A DNA stretch of 64,000 bases from Streptomonospora nanhaiensis. Its GTDB lineage: Bacteria > Actinomycetota > Actinomycetes > Streptosporangiales > Streptosporangiaceae. Each line of letters starts with the position of its first letter. Within the stretch, counting starts at the first letter, position 1. Positions 1 through 9,026 of the stretch are shown here, piece by piece. The stretch is from the NCBI RefSeq assembly GCF_026642255.1, contig NZ_CP113264.1:744001-808000 (forward strand), in the 5' to 3' direction. The position numbers and the translations under genes were made by a program. The notes below the pieces were generated by a model. The model had not been told where the DNA came from and made no database searches. It was given only the letters and a program-made list of their open reading frames with translations.

Positions 1-1052
1 GCCACGGGGTATTCCATCATGTACCCGTACCCGCCGTGAAGCTGGAGGCACCGGTCCACGGCCCTGTTGCACATCTCGGTGGTCCACCACTTGGCCATGG
101 CGGCGTCCTCGACGGTCAGCTCACCCCGGTTGAGCAGCTGGATGCCCCGATCCACGTAGGTGCGGGCCATGTCGACCTCGGTGGCAATCTCGGCCAGAAC
201 AAAACGACTGTTCTGGAACCGCCCAATCGGACGCCCGAAGGCGGTGCGCTCCCGGCAGTACTCGACGGTGTGCTCCAGCACGGCGCCGGCGGAGGCGACC
301 GCGCAGGTGGCGATGGACAGGCGCTCCTGCGGCAGGTTCTCCATGAGGTGGATGAAGCCCTGGCCCTCCGTGCCGATCAGGTTGGCCGCGGGGACGCGCA
401 CGTCGTCGAAGAACAGCTCGGCGGTGTCCTGCGCCTTCATGCCGATCTTGTCCAGGTTGCGGCCACGGCTGAAGCCGGGCATGCCGCGCTGGACCATGAG
501 GAGGGAGAAGCCCTGCGCTCCCGCGTCGGGGTCGGTCCGGCAGACCACGATCACCAGGTCGGCGTTGACGCCGTTGGTGATGAAGGTCTTGGAGCCGTTG
601 ACCACGTACGCGTCGCCGTCGCGGACCGCCGACGTCCGGATGCCCTGGAGGTCGCTGCCGGTGCCGGGCTCGGTCATGGCGATGGCGGCGATCAGCTGGC
701 CCGAGGCGAATCCGGGCAGCCAGCGGCGCTTCTGCTCGTCGTCGGTCAGCTTGACCATGTACGGCGCCATGACGTCGTTCTGGAGGGTCATCCCGAGGCC
801 GCTGGCGCGGGCCCGGCAGATCTCCTCGTTGACGACGGCGTTGTACCGGTAGTCGTCCAGGCCGGTGCCCCCGTACTCCTCCGGCACGCCGTGGCCGAGG
901 AGCCCCACCTCGCCCGCCCGGGTCCACACCTCGCGCGGGACGATCCCGTCCTTCTCCCACTGCGCGTGGAAGGGGACGACCTCGCGCTCGAGGAACTCGG
1001 CCACCGATGCGCGGAAGAGGTCGTGGTCGGCGTCGAAGAGTTCCCGCTTCAT
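1..1052 (-). CDS. acyl-CoA dehydrogenase (C-terminus cut by window edge)
   Basis: A flavin-dependent acyl-CoA dehydrogenase, catalysing the first oxidation of beta-oxidation or of a branched-chain acyl-CoA. About 350 residues are visible and roughly the last 35 lie outside the window. The FAD/substrate signature AMTEPGTGSDLQ is near residue 125 and the QLHGGYGYMMEYP segment near residue 336. The ATG at 1052-1050 (MKRELFDADHDLF) is preceded by GGAG at about 8 nt, and the reading frame is open to the window edge. A perfect inverted repeat 45 nt upstream is shared with the thiolase gene, linking both to one fatty-acid-type regulon. Chain-length specificity cannot be told from sequence alone. Confidence 0.93.
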   Translation of the reverse strand, partial: MKRELFDADHDLFRASVAEFLEREVVPFHAQWEKDGIVPREVWTRAGEVGLLGHGVPEEYGGTGLDDYRYNAVVNEEICRARASGLGMTLQNDVMAPYMVKLTDDEQKRRWLPGFASGQLIAAIAMTEPGTGSDLQGIRTSAVRDGDAYVVNGSKTFITNGVNADLVIVVCRTDPDAGAQGFSLLMVQRGMPGFSRGRNLDKIGMKAQDTAELFFDDVRVPAANLIGTEGQGFIHLMENLPQERLSIATCAVASAGAVLEHTVEYCRERTAFGRPIGRFQNSRFVLAEIATEVDMARTYVDRGIQLLNRGELTVEDAAMAKWWTTEMCNRAVDRCLQLHGGYGYMMEYPV

Positions 1053-1096
1053 GCTCTGCTCCGGACGTGTCGGGGATCACTGGCTGACGCCACAGT

Positions 1097-1115
1097 AACC
1101 GAACCATATTCGGTT
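1097..1115. promoter_or_regulatory. inverted-repeat operator AACCGAA-N5-TTCGGTT (copy 1)
   Basis: Perfect 7-bp arms around the spacer CCATA. It lies 45 nt before the acyl-CoA dehydrogenase start and 135 nt before the divergent MFS gene, so it can act on either promoter. The same arms and spacing recur at 3313-3331 before the thiolase. The size suits a TetR-family dimer; the regulator is not in this window. Confidence 0.75.
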
Positions 1116-1249
1116 TTGAAGGGGCGGCTCCAAGCCACGGCAAAGTTCCTGTTCCGGTGGGCGGTTCCCCGCTCACGGGAGCCCCCGGGTTCCTACTGTG
1201 GCCGCAGCGGGGCCGTGAGCCGTGCGCGGCCCGACACGGGGGAGAGCCG

Positions 1250-3280
1250 ATGGCGCAGCACGAGGCCGACCGCCGGGAACGCAGGGAGCACCGGGGCGGC
1301 AGGATCGCGGTGATCATGACCGCGCTGATGCTCACCGTGCTCCTGGCCGCCCTGGACCAGACGATCGTCTCCACCGCGCTGCCGACGATCGTGTCCGAGC
1401 TCGGCGGGCTCAACCACCTGTCGTGGGTGATCACCGCCTACCTGCTCGCCGTCACCGCCGTCACCCCGCTGTGGGGCAAGCTCGGAGACCAGTTCGGCCG
1501 CAAGCGGCTCTTCCTCCTGTGCATCGGGATCTTCCTGGTCGGCTCCGCCCTGTGCGGCATCGCGCAGGACATGCTCCAGCTCATCGTCTTCCGGGCGGTG
1601 CAGGGGCTCGGAGGGGGAGGGCTGATGGTGCTCGCCTCCGCGATCATCGGCGACGTCGTCTCGCCCCGGGAGCGGGGCAAGTACCAGGGGCTGTTCGGCG
1701 CCGTCTTCGGCATCTCCAGCGTGGCGGGGCCCCTGCTCGGCGGCCTGTTCGTCGACCACCTGACCTGGCGGTGGGTGTTCTACGTGAACCTTCCCCTGGG
1801 GGTTCTCGCGTTCGCCACGGTGCTGGCGGTGCTGCCCGCCAGCACGCCGACCGGTCGGCGCCGGGTCGACTACGCCGGGATCCTCCTGCTGGCCGCCACC
1901 GCCGTGTGCCTCACCCTGGTGGCGGCCTGGGGCGGCAGCGTCTACCCGTGGGCCTCGCCCCAGGTCGTGGGGCTCGCCGTCGCGGGCGCCGTCCTCGGTG
2001 TCGGATGGTGGCTGACCGCGAGGAGGGCCGCCGACCCGGTCATGCCGCTCAGCCTGTTCCGCAACCCGACCATCGTGGTCGCCATGGCCATCGGGTTCTG
2101 CGTGGGCTTCGCGATGATGGGGTCGATGGCGTTCCTGCCGCTGTTCCTCCAGATCGTGCACGGCCTGTCCCCGACGGCCTCCGGCCTCCACCTGATCCCG
2201 ATGGTGCTGGGCATGTTCCTCACCTCGATCACCAGCGGTCGCCTGGTCACCCGCACCGGCCACTACAAGGCCTATCCCGTGGTGGGCATGGCCGTCACCT
2301 CGCTCGGACTGCTGCTCCTCTCCCGCCTCGGCCCCGAGAGCTCGCTCTGGGAGATGGGGTTCTACTTCTTCGTCCTGGGGTTCGGCCTGGGGCTGGTGAT
2401 GCAGGTGGTGGTCGTGGTCGTGCAGAACGCGGCCGACTACGCGGACCTCGGGGTGGCCACCTCCTCGGCGACGTTCTTCCGGTCGATCGGCGGCTCGTTC
2501 GGCACGGCCGTGTTCGGGGCGGTCTTCTCCGGGCAGCTGGCGGCGAACCTGGCGGCCCGCGCCGGGGAGATCCGGCTGCCGCCGGGGGTGGACCCGGCGT
2601 CCCTGGAGAGCGACCCCCGCAGTCTGGACCGGCTGCCCCCGGAGGCGCAGGCGTCGTTCCTCCAGGCCTACGCCGACTCCGTGGACACCGTGTTCCTGTG
2701 GGCGGTGCCGGTGGCGGCGGCCGGGTTCGTGCTCGCGCTGTTCCTGCGGCAGGTGCCCCTGCGCACCACCGTCGGCTCCCCCGGGCTGGACGAGTCGATC
2801 CCGCCCGTCGCCGCGGGGAGCCGCAGCGCGATGGAGCACGTCGAGCGCGAGGTGTACCGGGCCTGCGGCAGGGAGGGCGCGGACGAGATGTACGGGCGCC
2901 TGCGCGAGGCGGCGGGGCTGGAGATCTCGCCGCGCGCGTGCTGGGCGCTCAGCCACCTCGGCGTCACCGGGCCGCTCACCGGGGCGGAGCTCGCGCGGAT
3001 GTCGGGGCTGGGCGAGGACGCCTGGGAGGGTGTGCGCCGGGAGCTGGAGGAGGCCGGATACCTGACGGGCGGGGGCGGGGCCTGGGAGCTGAACCGGCGC
3101 GGGGCGGACGCGGCCCGGCAGGTGTTCGACGCCCAGCGCACCGCGCTGCGCTCGCTGCTGGCCGACTACGGGCCCGGGGAGCACCCGGAGGTGGTCGCCG
3201 CCCTGGAGCGGATGACCGCGGACACCCTCGGCGACGAGGGGGACGCCTCGCGCCTCGGCGAGGGGGCCCACCGGCTGTAG
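1250..3280 (+). CDS. DHA2-type MFS drug exporter with C-terminal winged-helix-like domain
   Basis: A proton-driven multidrug exporter of the EmrB/QacA (DHA2, 14-helix) type, 676 residues. Motif-A-like [11 protein letters not shown] follows the second helix and the hydrophobic core runs to about residue 520. The ATG at 1250 follows GGGGGAG; the longer in-frame start at 1157 has no comparable ribosome site. Residues ~527-676 are soluble and resemble a MarR-like winged helix ([20 protein letters not shown], then an EEAGYL turn and a Gly-rich wing). That makes the protein a transporter with a DNA-binding-like tail. It is divergent from the acyl-CoA dehydrogenase and sits between two copies of a shared operator. 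The substrate is unknown. Confidence 0.88.
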   Translation: MAQHEADRRERREHRGGRIAVIMTALMLTVLLAALDQTIVSTALPTIVSELGGLNHLSWVITAYLLAVTAVTPLWGKLGDQFGRKRLFLLCIGIFLVGSALCGIAQDMLQLIVFRAVQGLGGGGLMVLASAIIGDVVSPRERGKYQGLFGAVFGISSVAGPLLGGLFVDHLTWRWVFYVNLPLGVLAFATVLAVLPASTPTGRRRVDYAGILLLAATAVCLTLVAAWGGSVYPWASPQVVGLAVAGAVLGVGWWLTARRAADPVMPLSLFRNPTIVVAMAIGFCVGFAMMGSMAFLPLFLQIVHGLSPTASGLHLIPMVLGMFLTSITSGRLVTRTGHYKAYPVVGMAVTSLGLLLLSRLGPESSLWEMGFYFFVLGFGLGLVMQVVVVVVQNAADYADLGVATSSATFFRSIGGSFGTAVFGAVFSGQLAANLAARAGEIRLPPGVDPASLESDPRSLDRLPPEAQASFLQAYADSVDTVFLWAVPVAAAGFVLALFLRQVPLRTTVGSPGLDESIPPVAAGSRSAMEHVEREVYRACGREGADEMYGRLREAAGLEISPRACWALSHLGVTGPLTGAELARMSGLGEDAWEGVRRELEEAGYLTGGGGAWELNRRGADAARQVFDAQRTALRSLLADYGPGEHPEVVAALERMTADTLGDEGDASRLGEGAHRL

Positions 3281-3312
3281 CAGCACGGGGGCGGGGCTTG
3301 CCGGATCCAGGG

Positions 3313-3331
3313 AACCGAATACAGTTCGGTT
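3313..3331. promoter_or_regulatory. inverted-repeat operator AACCGAA-N5-TTCGGTT (copy 2)
   Basis: Perfect 7-bp arms with spacer TACAG, ending 28 nt before the thiolase GTG start, where a bound repressor would overlap the promoter or transcript start. Arms and spacing are identical to the copy at 1097-1115; only the five spacer bases differ. Confidence 0.75.
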
Positions 3332-3359
3332 ATCGTCACCCACGCTCTTGGAGGACACC

Positions 3360-4502
3360 GTGGCCGAGGCATACATCGTCGGCGCAGTACGCACCCCCGT
3401 CGGTACCAGGAAGGGCGCCCTCGCCGCCGTGCACCCGGCGGACCTGGGCGCGCACGTGCTCAAGGAGCTCGTCCGGCGCACCGGGGTCGACCCCGCCGCC
3501 GTCGAGGACGTGGTCATGGGCGTGGTCAGCCAGGCGGGTCCCCAGGCCCTCGACCTGGCCCGCACCGCGTGGCTCTCCGCCGGCCTCCCCGAGAGCGTCC
3601 CCGGCGTCACGGTCGACCGCCAGTGCGGCTCCTCGCAGCAGGCCGTCCACTTCGCCGCCCAGGGCGTCATGTCCGGCACCCAGGACCTGGTCGTGGCCGC
3701 CGGCGTCGAGAACATGGGCATGGTCCCCATGGGCGCCAACGTCCAGTTCGCCCTCGACAACGACCTCCCCCTCTACGGCGAGGGCTGGACCGGGCGCTAC
3801 GGCCTCCAGGAGATCTCCCAGTTCCGCGGCGCCCAGCTCATGTGCGAGAAGTGGGGCTACAAGCGCGAGCGGCTGGAGGAGTTCGCCCTGGAGAGCCACC
3901 GGCGCGCCGCCGCCGCGCAGGAGGAGGGGCGCTTCGACGACCAGATCGCCCCCCTCGCCGGGGTGAGCCGGGACGAGGGCGTCCGCGCCGACACCACCCT
4001 GGAGAAGATGGCCGCCCTCAAGCCGCTGCGCGAGGGGTGGGAGCTCACCGCGGCCGTCGCGAGCCAGATCTCCGTGGGCGCGGGAGCGCTGCTCATCGCG
4101 TCCGAGCGCGCGATCGAGCAGCACGGGCTGACCCCGCTGGCCCGCGTCGTCCAGCTGGCCCTGGTCGGCGACGACCCCGTGTACATGCTCACCGCGCCCA
4201 TCCCCGCGACCAGGGTCGCCCTGGCCAAGGCCGGGCTGGGCATCGACGACATCGACGTCACCGAGATCAACGAGGCGTTCGCCCCCGTGCCGCTGTCGTG
4301 GATCGAGGAGCTGGGCGCCGACCCCGCCAAGGTCAACCCGAACGGCGGCGCGATCGCCCTGGGCCACCCGCTGGGCGCCACCGGCTCGATCCTGATGACC
4401 AAGCTGATCGCCGAGCTGCACAGGACCGGCGGACGCTACGGCCTCCAGACCATGTGCGAGGGCGGCGGCCAGGCCAACGTCACCGTCATCGAACGCGTCT
4501 GA
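3360..4502 (+). CDS. acetyl-CoA C-acyltransferase (thiolase)
   Basis: A degradative thiolase (380 aa) that cleaves 3-ketoacyl-CoA with CoA, the last step of beta-oxidation. The nucleophilic Cys lies in DRQCGSSQQAVHFAA (about residue 89), the catalytic His in NPNGGAIALGHPLGATG (about residue 338) and the second Cys in CEGGGQ (about residue 365). The length is normal for the family. The GTG at 3360 is chosen because GGAGG ends 5 nt before it; an in-frame TTG 12 nt upstream overlaps that site. The shared operator at 3313-3331 ties it to the acyl-CoA dehydrogenase at the left edge. A 3-ketoacyl-CoA thiolase role is likelier than a biosynthetic acetoacetyl-CoA role because of this regulon, but that is inference. 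Confidence 0.92.
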   Translation: MAEAYIVGAVRTPVGTRKGALAAVHPADLGAHVLKELVRRTGVDPAAVEDVVMGVVSQAGPQALDLARTAWLSAGLPESVPGVTVDRQCGSSQQAVHFAAQGVMSGTQDLVVAAGVENMGMVPMGANVQFALDNDLPLYGEGWTGRYGLQEISQFRGAQLMCEKWGYKRERLEEFALESHRRAAAAQEEGRFDDQIAPLAGVSRDEGVRADTTLEKMAALKPLREGWELTAAVASQISVGAGALLIASERAIEQHGLTPLARVVQLALVGDDPVYMLTAPIPATRVALAKAGLGIDDIDVTEINEAFAPVPLSWIEELGADPAKVNPNGGAIALGHPLGATGSILMTKLIAELHRTGGRYGLQTMCEGGGQANVTVIERV

Positions 4503-4513
4503 CCCGGAGTACC

Positions 4514-4547
4514 GGGGCCGCGTGCCCGCCCGCGGGCGCGCGGCCCC
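4514..4547. terminator. bidirectional hairpin terminator
   Basis: GGGGCCGCG pairs with CGCGGCCCC and an inner GCCCGC with GCGGGC, separated by one T·G pair. The stem starts 12 nt after the thiolase stop and 30 nt beyond the stop of the convergent YcaQ-like gene, so it can serve both. There is no U-tract. Confidence 0.7.
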
Positions 4548-4577
4548 CGCCCCGGACCCGCCGTCCGCGCCCGCCGC

Positions 4578-5804
4578 TCACCGGCGGGCCAGGGCGGGGC
4601 CCCCGACGCCGTTCTCCAGCCCCAGCCAGGCGGCCATCCCGGCCAGCTGCTCCACCAGCTCCGGCACGGTGTCGGCGGGGGCGCCGTCCTCCAGGGTGAT
4701 CTTCTGGGCCAGGAGCGTCCCCGACGCGCGGTCCGCCTTGAGGTCCACCCGCGCGACCAGGTCCTCGCCCAGCAGGAACGGCAGCACGTAGTAGCCGTGC
4801 ACCCGCTTGGCGGCGGGCACGTAGATCTCCAGCCGGTAGCGGAACCCGAACAGCTCCTCGGCGCGGTCGCGCGTCCACACCAGGGAGTCGAACGGGCTGA
4901 GCAGCGCCCGGGCCGCCATCGAGCGGGGCACCCGGGCGTCCCGGTGCAGGTAGGCGGGGCGGTTCCAGCCCTCCACCCGCACCGGGACCAGCTCACCGGA
5001 GTCCACGAGGCCGGCCACGGCGGGCCTGGACTCGGCGGACTTGAGCCGGAAGTAGTCGCGGAGGCAGGGCTCGGTGGCGACGCCGTGCGTGCGCGCGGCG
5101 ATGGACACCAGCTCCCGGTGCGCCTCCTCGGGCGTGGTGGGCGGGGCGTCGCGCACCTCCGGCGGGAGGACCCGCTCGGGCAGGTCGTAGAGCCGCTCGA
5201 ACTGCGAGTTGCGCCCGTTGGAGGTCAGGTCGCCGATCCAGAACAGGTACTCCAGGCACTTCTTGACGTCGGACCAGTTCCAGCCCCAGTGGTCCTTGGC
5301 TCGCGGCGCGTCGTGCGCGAGGGCGGCCTCCACGCCGCGGGCGGTGGCCGGGCCGATCCGGACGACCTCCTCCAGGACCGCCTTCAGGAGTTCGGGCCGC
5401 TCCTCCCGGATGCCGTTCATCCAGCCGACCCGGGTCTGGGCGCGGTTGCGGTCCATCCGGTGGCGCATGAGCTGCCGCGTGGCCGGCGGCACCAGGCTGG
5501 CCTCGTGGGCCCAGCACTCCACCAGGCGCGCGCCGCCCGCCCCCGCGGCCGTGGTGGCGGCCCGGTCCAGCAGCGCGGTGTCGTAGCTCCCCAGGCGGGC
5601 GAACACGGGCAGGTACTGGCTGCGGGCGAGCACGTTCACGCTGTCGATCTGGAGGATCCCCACCCGGCGCACCACCCGGGCCAGGTGGGACAGGGTCGCC
5701 CTCCCCCTGGGCCGCGGGTCGGCGAAGCCCTGGGCGGCGAGGGCGATCCTGCGCGCCTGGGAGAGGGAGAGGTCCGCGTCTCGGCGGGGGTGCGGTTCAG
5801 CCAT
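4578..5804 (-). CDS. YcaQ-family (HTH_42) DNA glycosylase-like winged-helix protein
   Basis: 408 aa, the normal size for the YcaQ/AlkZ (formerly DUF1006) superfamily of tandem winged-helix DNA glycosylases that unhook interstrand crosslinks or remove bulky alkyl adducts. The catalytic Q-Φ-D motif is present as QID in [14 protein letters not shown] (about residue 50). Later conserved blocks include [17 protein letters not shown] and [21 protein letters not shown]. The ATG at 5804 precedes [19 protein letters not shown]; its Shine-Dalgarno is weak. It stands alone, convergent with the thiolase and divergent from exonuclease III. A DNA-repair role fits the family; the substrate cannot be assigned. 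Confidence 0.85.
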   Translation of the reverse strand: MAEPHPRRDADLSLSQARRIALAAQGFADPRPRGRATLSHLARVVRRVGILQIDSVNVLARSQYLPVFARLGSYDTALLDRAATTAAGAGGARLVECWAHEASLVPPATRQLMRHRMDRNRAQTRVGWMNGIREERPELLKAVLEEVVRIGPATARGVEAALAHDAPRAKDHWGWNWSDVKKCLEYLFWIGDLTSNGRNSQFERLYDLPERVLPPEVRDAPPTTPEEAHRELVSIAARTHGVATEPCLRDYFRLKSAESRPAVAGLVDSGELVPVRVEGWNRPAYLHRDARVPRSMAARALLSPFDSLVWTRDRAEELFGFRYRLEIYVPAAKRVHGYYVLPFLLGEDLVARVDLKADRASGTLLAQKITLEDGAPADTVPELVEQLAGMAAWLGLENGVGGPALARR

Positions 5805-6241
5805 GCCGCCACGGTAGCCCCCGGTGGCGACAGTCGGCCCGCCGCGGTCGGCGCCGGGGCGGGGACGGGCCTTCCGCGGACCGGTCGGCGCCGGAGCCGG
5901 GAGGTCGGCGGGCGCCGGCGCCCGCCCCCCGGTCGGTGTGTCCTGCGTCACGTGGCCGCTGTCGTCGTGCCCGGTGACGCGCGGATCGACGACTCGCCGT
6001 GGCCGCGCACGGCGGTTCCGTGGAAAAAACCTTTGGCCCAATGCGAACCCCGAGGGGGTCCCGGCCGTCACAACAGAGGCGACACGAACGACCGGACACG
6101 TGCCGGGAGTCGCACACGCCCCGGTGCGGAGGACGGCCGCACCGGGGCACCTTCTGTTCCTGCCCGCCCAGCTGGGCGTTCCCCCCTCGTGCACAGCCCG
6201 CGTCGAACACCCGGGCCCCCTCCATGGCCTAGCCTTCTGCT
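5805..6241. other. divergent intergenic region, no gene seen
   Basis: 437 nt between the divergent YcaQ-like gene and xth. It contains an AT-rich patch AAAAAACCTTTGG at 6024-6036 that recurs nearly unchanged at 19217-19228 upstream of coaA. It also contains TAGCCT at 6230-6235, a -10-like hexamer 6 nt before the xth GTG. Open frames across it are composition shadows with no ribosome site. Confidence 0.5.
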
Positions 6242-7075
6242 GTGCGTATCGCGACTTGGAATGTGAACAGTGCCAGGGCCAGGGTCGACCGGATCGGGGC
6301 CTGGCTGGACCGGAGCGACGTCGACGTCCTCGCCATCCAGGAGACCAAGGCCAGGGACGACCAGTTCCCGGCCTCCGTCTTCACCGACCGCGGCTACGAG
6401 GTCGCCCACCACGGCCTCTCCCAGTGGAACGGGGTCGCGATCGCCTCCCGCGTCGGGCTGGAGGACGTGCGGGTCGGCTTCCCCGGCCAGCCCGGATACG
6501 GCGACCCCGAGGAGTCCGAGGCGCGCGCCGTCGGGGCGACGTGCGGCGGTGTCCAGGTGTGGAGCCTGTACGTGCCCAACGGCCGCGAGGTCGACCACCC
6601 CCACTACGCCTACAAGCTGCGCTGGCTGAAGGCGCTGCGCGAGGCGGGCGCCGCGCGCCTCGCGCAGGCCCCCGACGCGCAGATCGCCTACGTCGGCGAC
6701 TTCAACATCGCCCCGCAGGACGACGACGTGTGGGACATGGCCGCGTTCGAGGGCAGCACCCACGTCACCGCGCCCGAGCGCGCGGCCTTCGAGGAGCTCG
6801 TCGGCGCGGGGTTCCGCGAGGTCGTCCGGGAGCACACCCCGGGACCCGGCGTGTACACCTACTGGGACTACAAGGGGCTGGCCTTCCCCAAGCGCAGGGG
6901 CATGCGCATCGACTTCGTCCTCGCCTCCCCGGCGCTCGCCTCCCGCGTGAGCGGCGCGAGCATCGACCGCGAGGAGCGCAAGGGCAAGGGGGCCTCCGAC
7001 CACGCACCGGTCATCGTGGGGCTCGACGGGAACGACGGAGCGTCCGTCGCCAAGGTGAAGGAGGCCGGGGCATGA
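6242..7075 (+). CDS. xth: exodeoxyribonuclease III
   Basis: An AP endonuclease / 3'-5' exonuclease (277 aa) of base-excision repair. The EEP-fold residues are all visible: NVNSAR at the N-terminus, QETK (about residue 35), [14 protein letters not shown] (about residue 150) and GASDHAPVI (about residue 251). The GTG at 6242 starts [14 protein letters not shown], the canonical family start. TAGCCT ends 6 nt upstream with no ribosome-binding site between, so the mRNA is probably leaderless. The stop overlaps the ribokinase start by 4 nt (ATGA), so the two are coupled. Confidence 0.96.
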   Translation: MRIATWNVNSARARVDRIGAWLDRSDVDVLAIQETKARDDQFPASVFTDRGYEVAHHGLSQWNGVAIASRVGLEDVRVGFPGQPGYGDPEESEARAVGATCGGVQVWSLYVPNGREVDHPHYAYKLRWLKALREAGAARLAQAPDAQIAYVGDFNIAPQDDDVWDMAAFEGSTHVTAPERAAFEELVGAGFREVVREHTPGPGVYTYWDYKGLAFPKRRGMRIDFVLASPALASRVSGASIDREERKGKGASDHAPVIVGLDGNDGASVAKVKEAGA

Positions 7076-8028
7076 GCGCCGGGAGCAGAGCGGTCGGGAC
7101 CACGGACGGCGGGGGCGCCGCCGGCGGCGCGCCGCGCGTGGCCGTCTTCGGCAGCGTCAACATGGACCTGGTCGCCTACGTGGACGAGGTGCCCGCGAGC
7201 GGCGAGACCGTGACGGGCACCGACTTCCGCCAGGTGCCCGGCGGCAAGGGCGCCAACCAGGCGGTGGCCGCGGCACGGGCGGGGGCCGACGTGGCCTTCC
7301 TCGGAGCGGTGGGCGACGACGCCTTCGGCGAGGAGCTGCGCGCCAACCTGGCGGCCGCCGGGGTCGGCGTGTCCGGTCTGCGCACGGTCCCCGGGGTGTC
7401 GGGCGTCGCCCACATCGTCGTGGACGGCAAGGGGGGCAACTCGATCATCGTCGTCCCCGGCGCCAACGGCGGGGTCGCCGGCGTGGCCGACGGCGACGCG
7501 GCTCTCATCGAGGGGAGCGCGGCCCTGCTGCTCCAGCTCGAACTGCCGATGGAGGCCGTGGTCTCCGCGGCGCGGACCGGCCGCGCGCTCGGTGTGCCGG
7601 TCTACCTGACCCCGGCCCCCGCGCGCGACCTGCCCGCGGAGCTGCTGGAGTCGGTGGACGTCCTGGTCCCCAACCAGCACGAGGCGGCCGCGATCACCGG
7701 CCGCACGGACCCGCGCGAGGCGCTGGCCGCCCTGCTGGAGCTGGTCCCGGAGGTGCTGCTGACCCTGGGCGAGGACGGCTCGCTCCACGGCCGCAGGGGC
7801 GGGGCGGCGGTGGCCTCGCCCGCACGGCAGGTGAGGGCGGTGGACACCACGGCCGCGGGGGACACCTTCTGCGGTTCGTTCGCGGTGGCGAGGGCGGAGG
7901 GCCGGTCGCCGGAGGAGGCGATGGCGTTCGCCGCGGCGGCGGCGTCGCTCTCGGTCCAGCGGCCCGGCGCCAGTTCGTCCATGCCCACCCGCGAGGAGGT
8001 CGAGGCGCTGCTCGGCGGCGTCGCCTGA
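7072..8028 (+). CDS. rbsK: ribokinase (PfkB family)
   Basis: ATP-dependent sugar kinase, 318 aa, assigned to D-ribose from the family pattern. The PfkB N-terminal signature is PGGKGANQAVAAARAG (about residue 56) after FGSVNMDLV. The C-terminal signature DTTAAGDTFCGSF (about residue 257) contains the catalytic Asp, and VPNQHEAA is also present. The first ~20 residues are a Gly/Ala-rich lead. The ATG is inside the xth stop (ATGA), so translation is coupled; there is no ribose transporter beside it. Another PfkB substrate (for example a nucleoside) remains possible. Confidence 0.88.
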   Translation: MSAGSRAVGTTDGGGAAGGAPRVAVFGSVNMDLVAYVDEVPASGETVTGTDFRQVPGGKGANQAVAAARAGADVAFLGAVGDDAFGEELRANLAAAGVGVSGLRTVPGVSGVAHIVVDGKGGNSIIVVPGANGGVAGVADGDAALIEGSAALLLQLELPMEAVVSAARTGRALGVPVYLTPAPARDLPAELLESVDVLVPNQHEAAAITGRTDPREALAALLELVPEVLLTLGEDGSLHGRRGGAAVASPARQVRAVDTTAAGDTFCGSFAVARAEGRSPEEAMAFAAAAASLSVQRPGASSSMPTREEVEALLGGVA

Positions 8029-8119
8029 GGCCGGTCCGGGGCGGGGGCGGACGGGTTCCGGGGGACGGTCCCGGGACGTGTCGGCGCTCGCCCCGTGCGG
8101 TTCCCGGGACGGGCGCCCC

Positions 8120-8725
8120 TCAGGCCGTGTGCCCGATCTGCTGGAGGAACGGGCGCGGGTCCTGGTTCTGGAGGCGGACCTCCAGCACGATGTCGACGGT
8201 GTCGCCGACGAGCCGGCCGCCCCACGGGACCTCGCCGCCGTCGCCCACGCCGAAGTCGGAGAGGCGGATCCGGGTGTTCGCGGAGAAGAAGTGCCCGTAG
8301 GTGTCGGCGGGCGACACGTAGTCCGGGGACTCGCCGACCCACTGGGAGTCGAGGGTGACCGGGAGGGTCGTCCCGTGGATGGTCAGGTCGCCGAACAGCC
8401 GGAAGGAGTGCTGTCCGCGCCGGCTCGGCTCCAGCCCGGTGGAGGCGAAGCGGATCTCGGGGTGGTGGTCCACGTCCAGGAAGTCGGCCGAGCGCAGGTG
8501 GGCGTCGCGCGCGCCCACGCCGGTGTTGACGCTGGCCGCGTCGAGGACGACCTCGACCTCGGACCGCGCGGGGTCCCCGGTGACGAGCACATGCCCGCGC
8601 GCCCGTCCGAACGTGCCCTGGACCCGGCCGAAGCGCAGGTAGTGGGCGACGAAGATCAAGCTGGAGTGGAGCGGGTCCAGGTACCAGGTGCCCGGCCCCG
8701 GTCCGATCTCGGGGGTGGATGTCAT
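8120..8725 (-). CDS. YceI-family protein
   Basis: A lipocalin-like YceI domain protein, about 201 aa, of the family that binds isoprenoid or other lipid ligands; members are implicated in polyisoprenoid transport or stress response. Family blocks are WYLDPLHSSLIFVAHYLRFG, then FLDVDHHPEIRFASTG and FGDLTIHGTTLPVTL. No signal peptide is present, so it is cytoplasmic. Two ATGs compete: the one at 8725 has GGGAG at 9 nt, the one at 8731 only 3 nt. It is convergent with ribokinase. The exact function is unknown. Confidence 0.85.
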   Translation of the reverse strand: MTSTPEIGPGPGTWYLDPLHSSLIFVAHYLRFGRVQGTFGRARGHVLVTGDPARSEVEVVLDAASVNTGVGARDAHLRSADFLDVDHHPEIRFASTGLEPSRRGQHSFRLFGDLTIHGTTLPVTLDSQWVGESPDYVSPADTYGHFFSANTRIRLSDFGVGDGGEVPWGGRLVGDTVDIVLEVRLQNQDPRPFLQQIGHTA

Positions 8726-8943
8726 AGCCATTTGCTCCCTATTTGTCCGGTCTGTGGCTTTTGTCCACATACCTTAGGTCTGACGTCCACCCGGAACGCG
8801 AAGTTCTGGCGCGACCGGGCACGAGACATTGGACTCTGTCGTCCCCGACGGCGGCGAAACCCCCGCTGACGAGGCACGTCACCCCTTCGCGGCCCCGGGC
8901 CGGGAGCGGGGCCGGAACCGGCCAGGCGTGCCCGCGGACGGCG

Positions 8944-8979
8944 GAGGGGGCCGGGGCGGTCGTCCGCCCCGGCCCCCTC
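8944..8979 (-). terminator. terminator of argS
   Basis: Perfect 16-bp stem (GAGGGGGCCGGGGCGG with its complement) closing a TCGT loop, 47 nt beyond the argS stop. It is a strong GC hairpin without a U-tract, the usual form in this genome. Confidence 0.8.
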
Positions 8980-9026
8980 GGGTCCGGTGGTCGTGCTGCG
9001 TGCCGGACCGGTGCGGTCCGCCGCCG

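Noticed and set aside
1222..3966. Very long overlapping frames across the MFS and thiolase genes on both strands
   Set aside because: They are composition shadows of real genes in this GC-rich DNA; the MFS and thiolase frames have recognisable domains and ribosome sites, the others do not.
8029..8119. A terminator between ribokinase and YceI genes
   Set aside because: Several short CCGGG/CCCGG dyads occur but none forms a convincing single stem comparable with the other terminators here.
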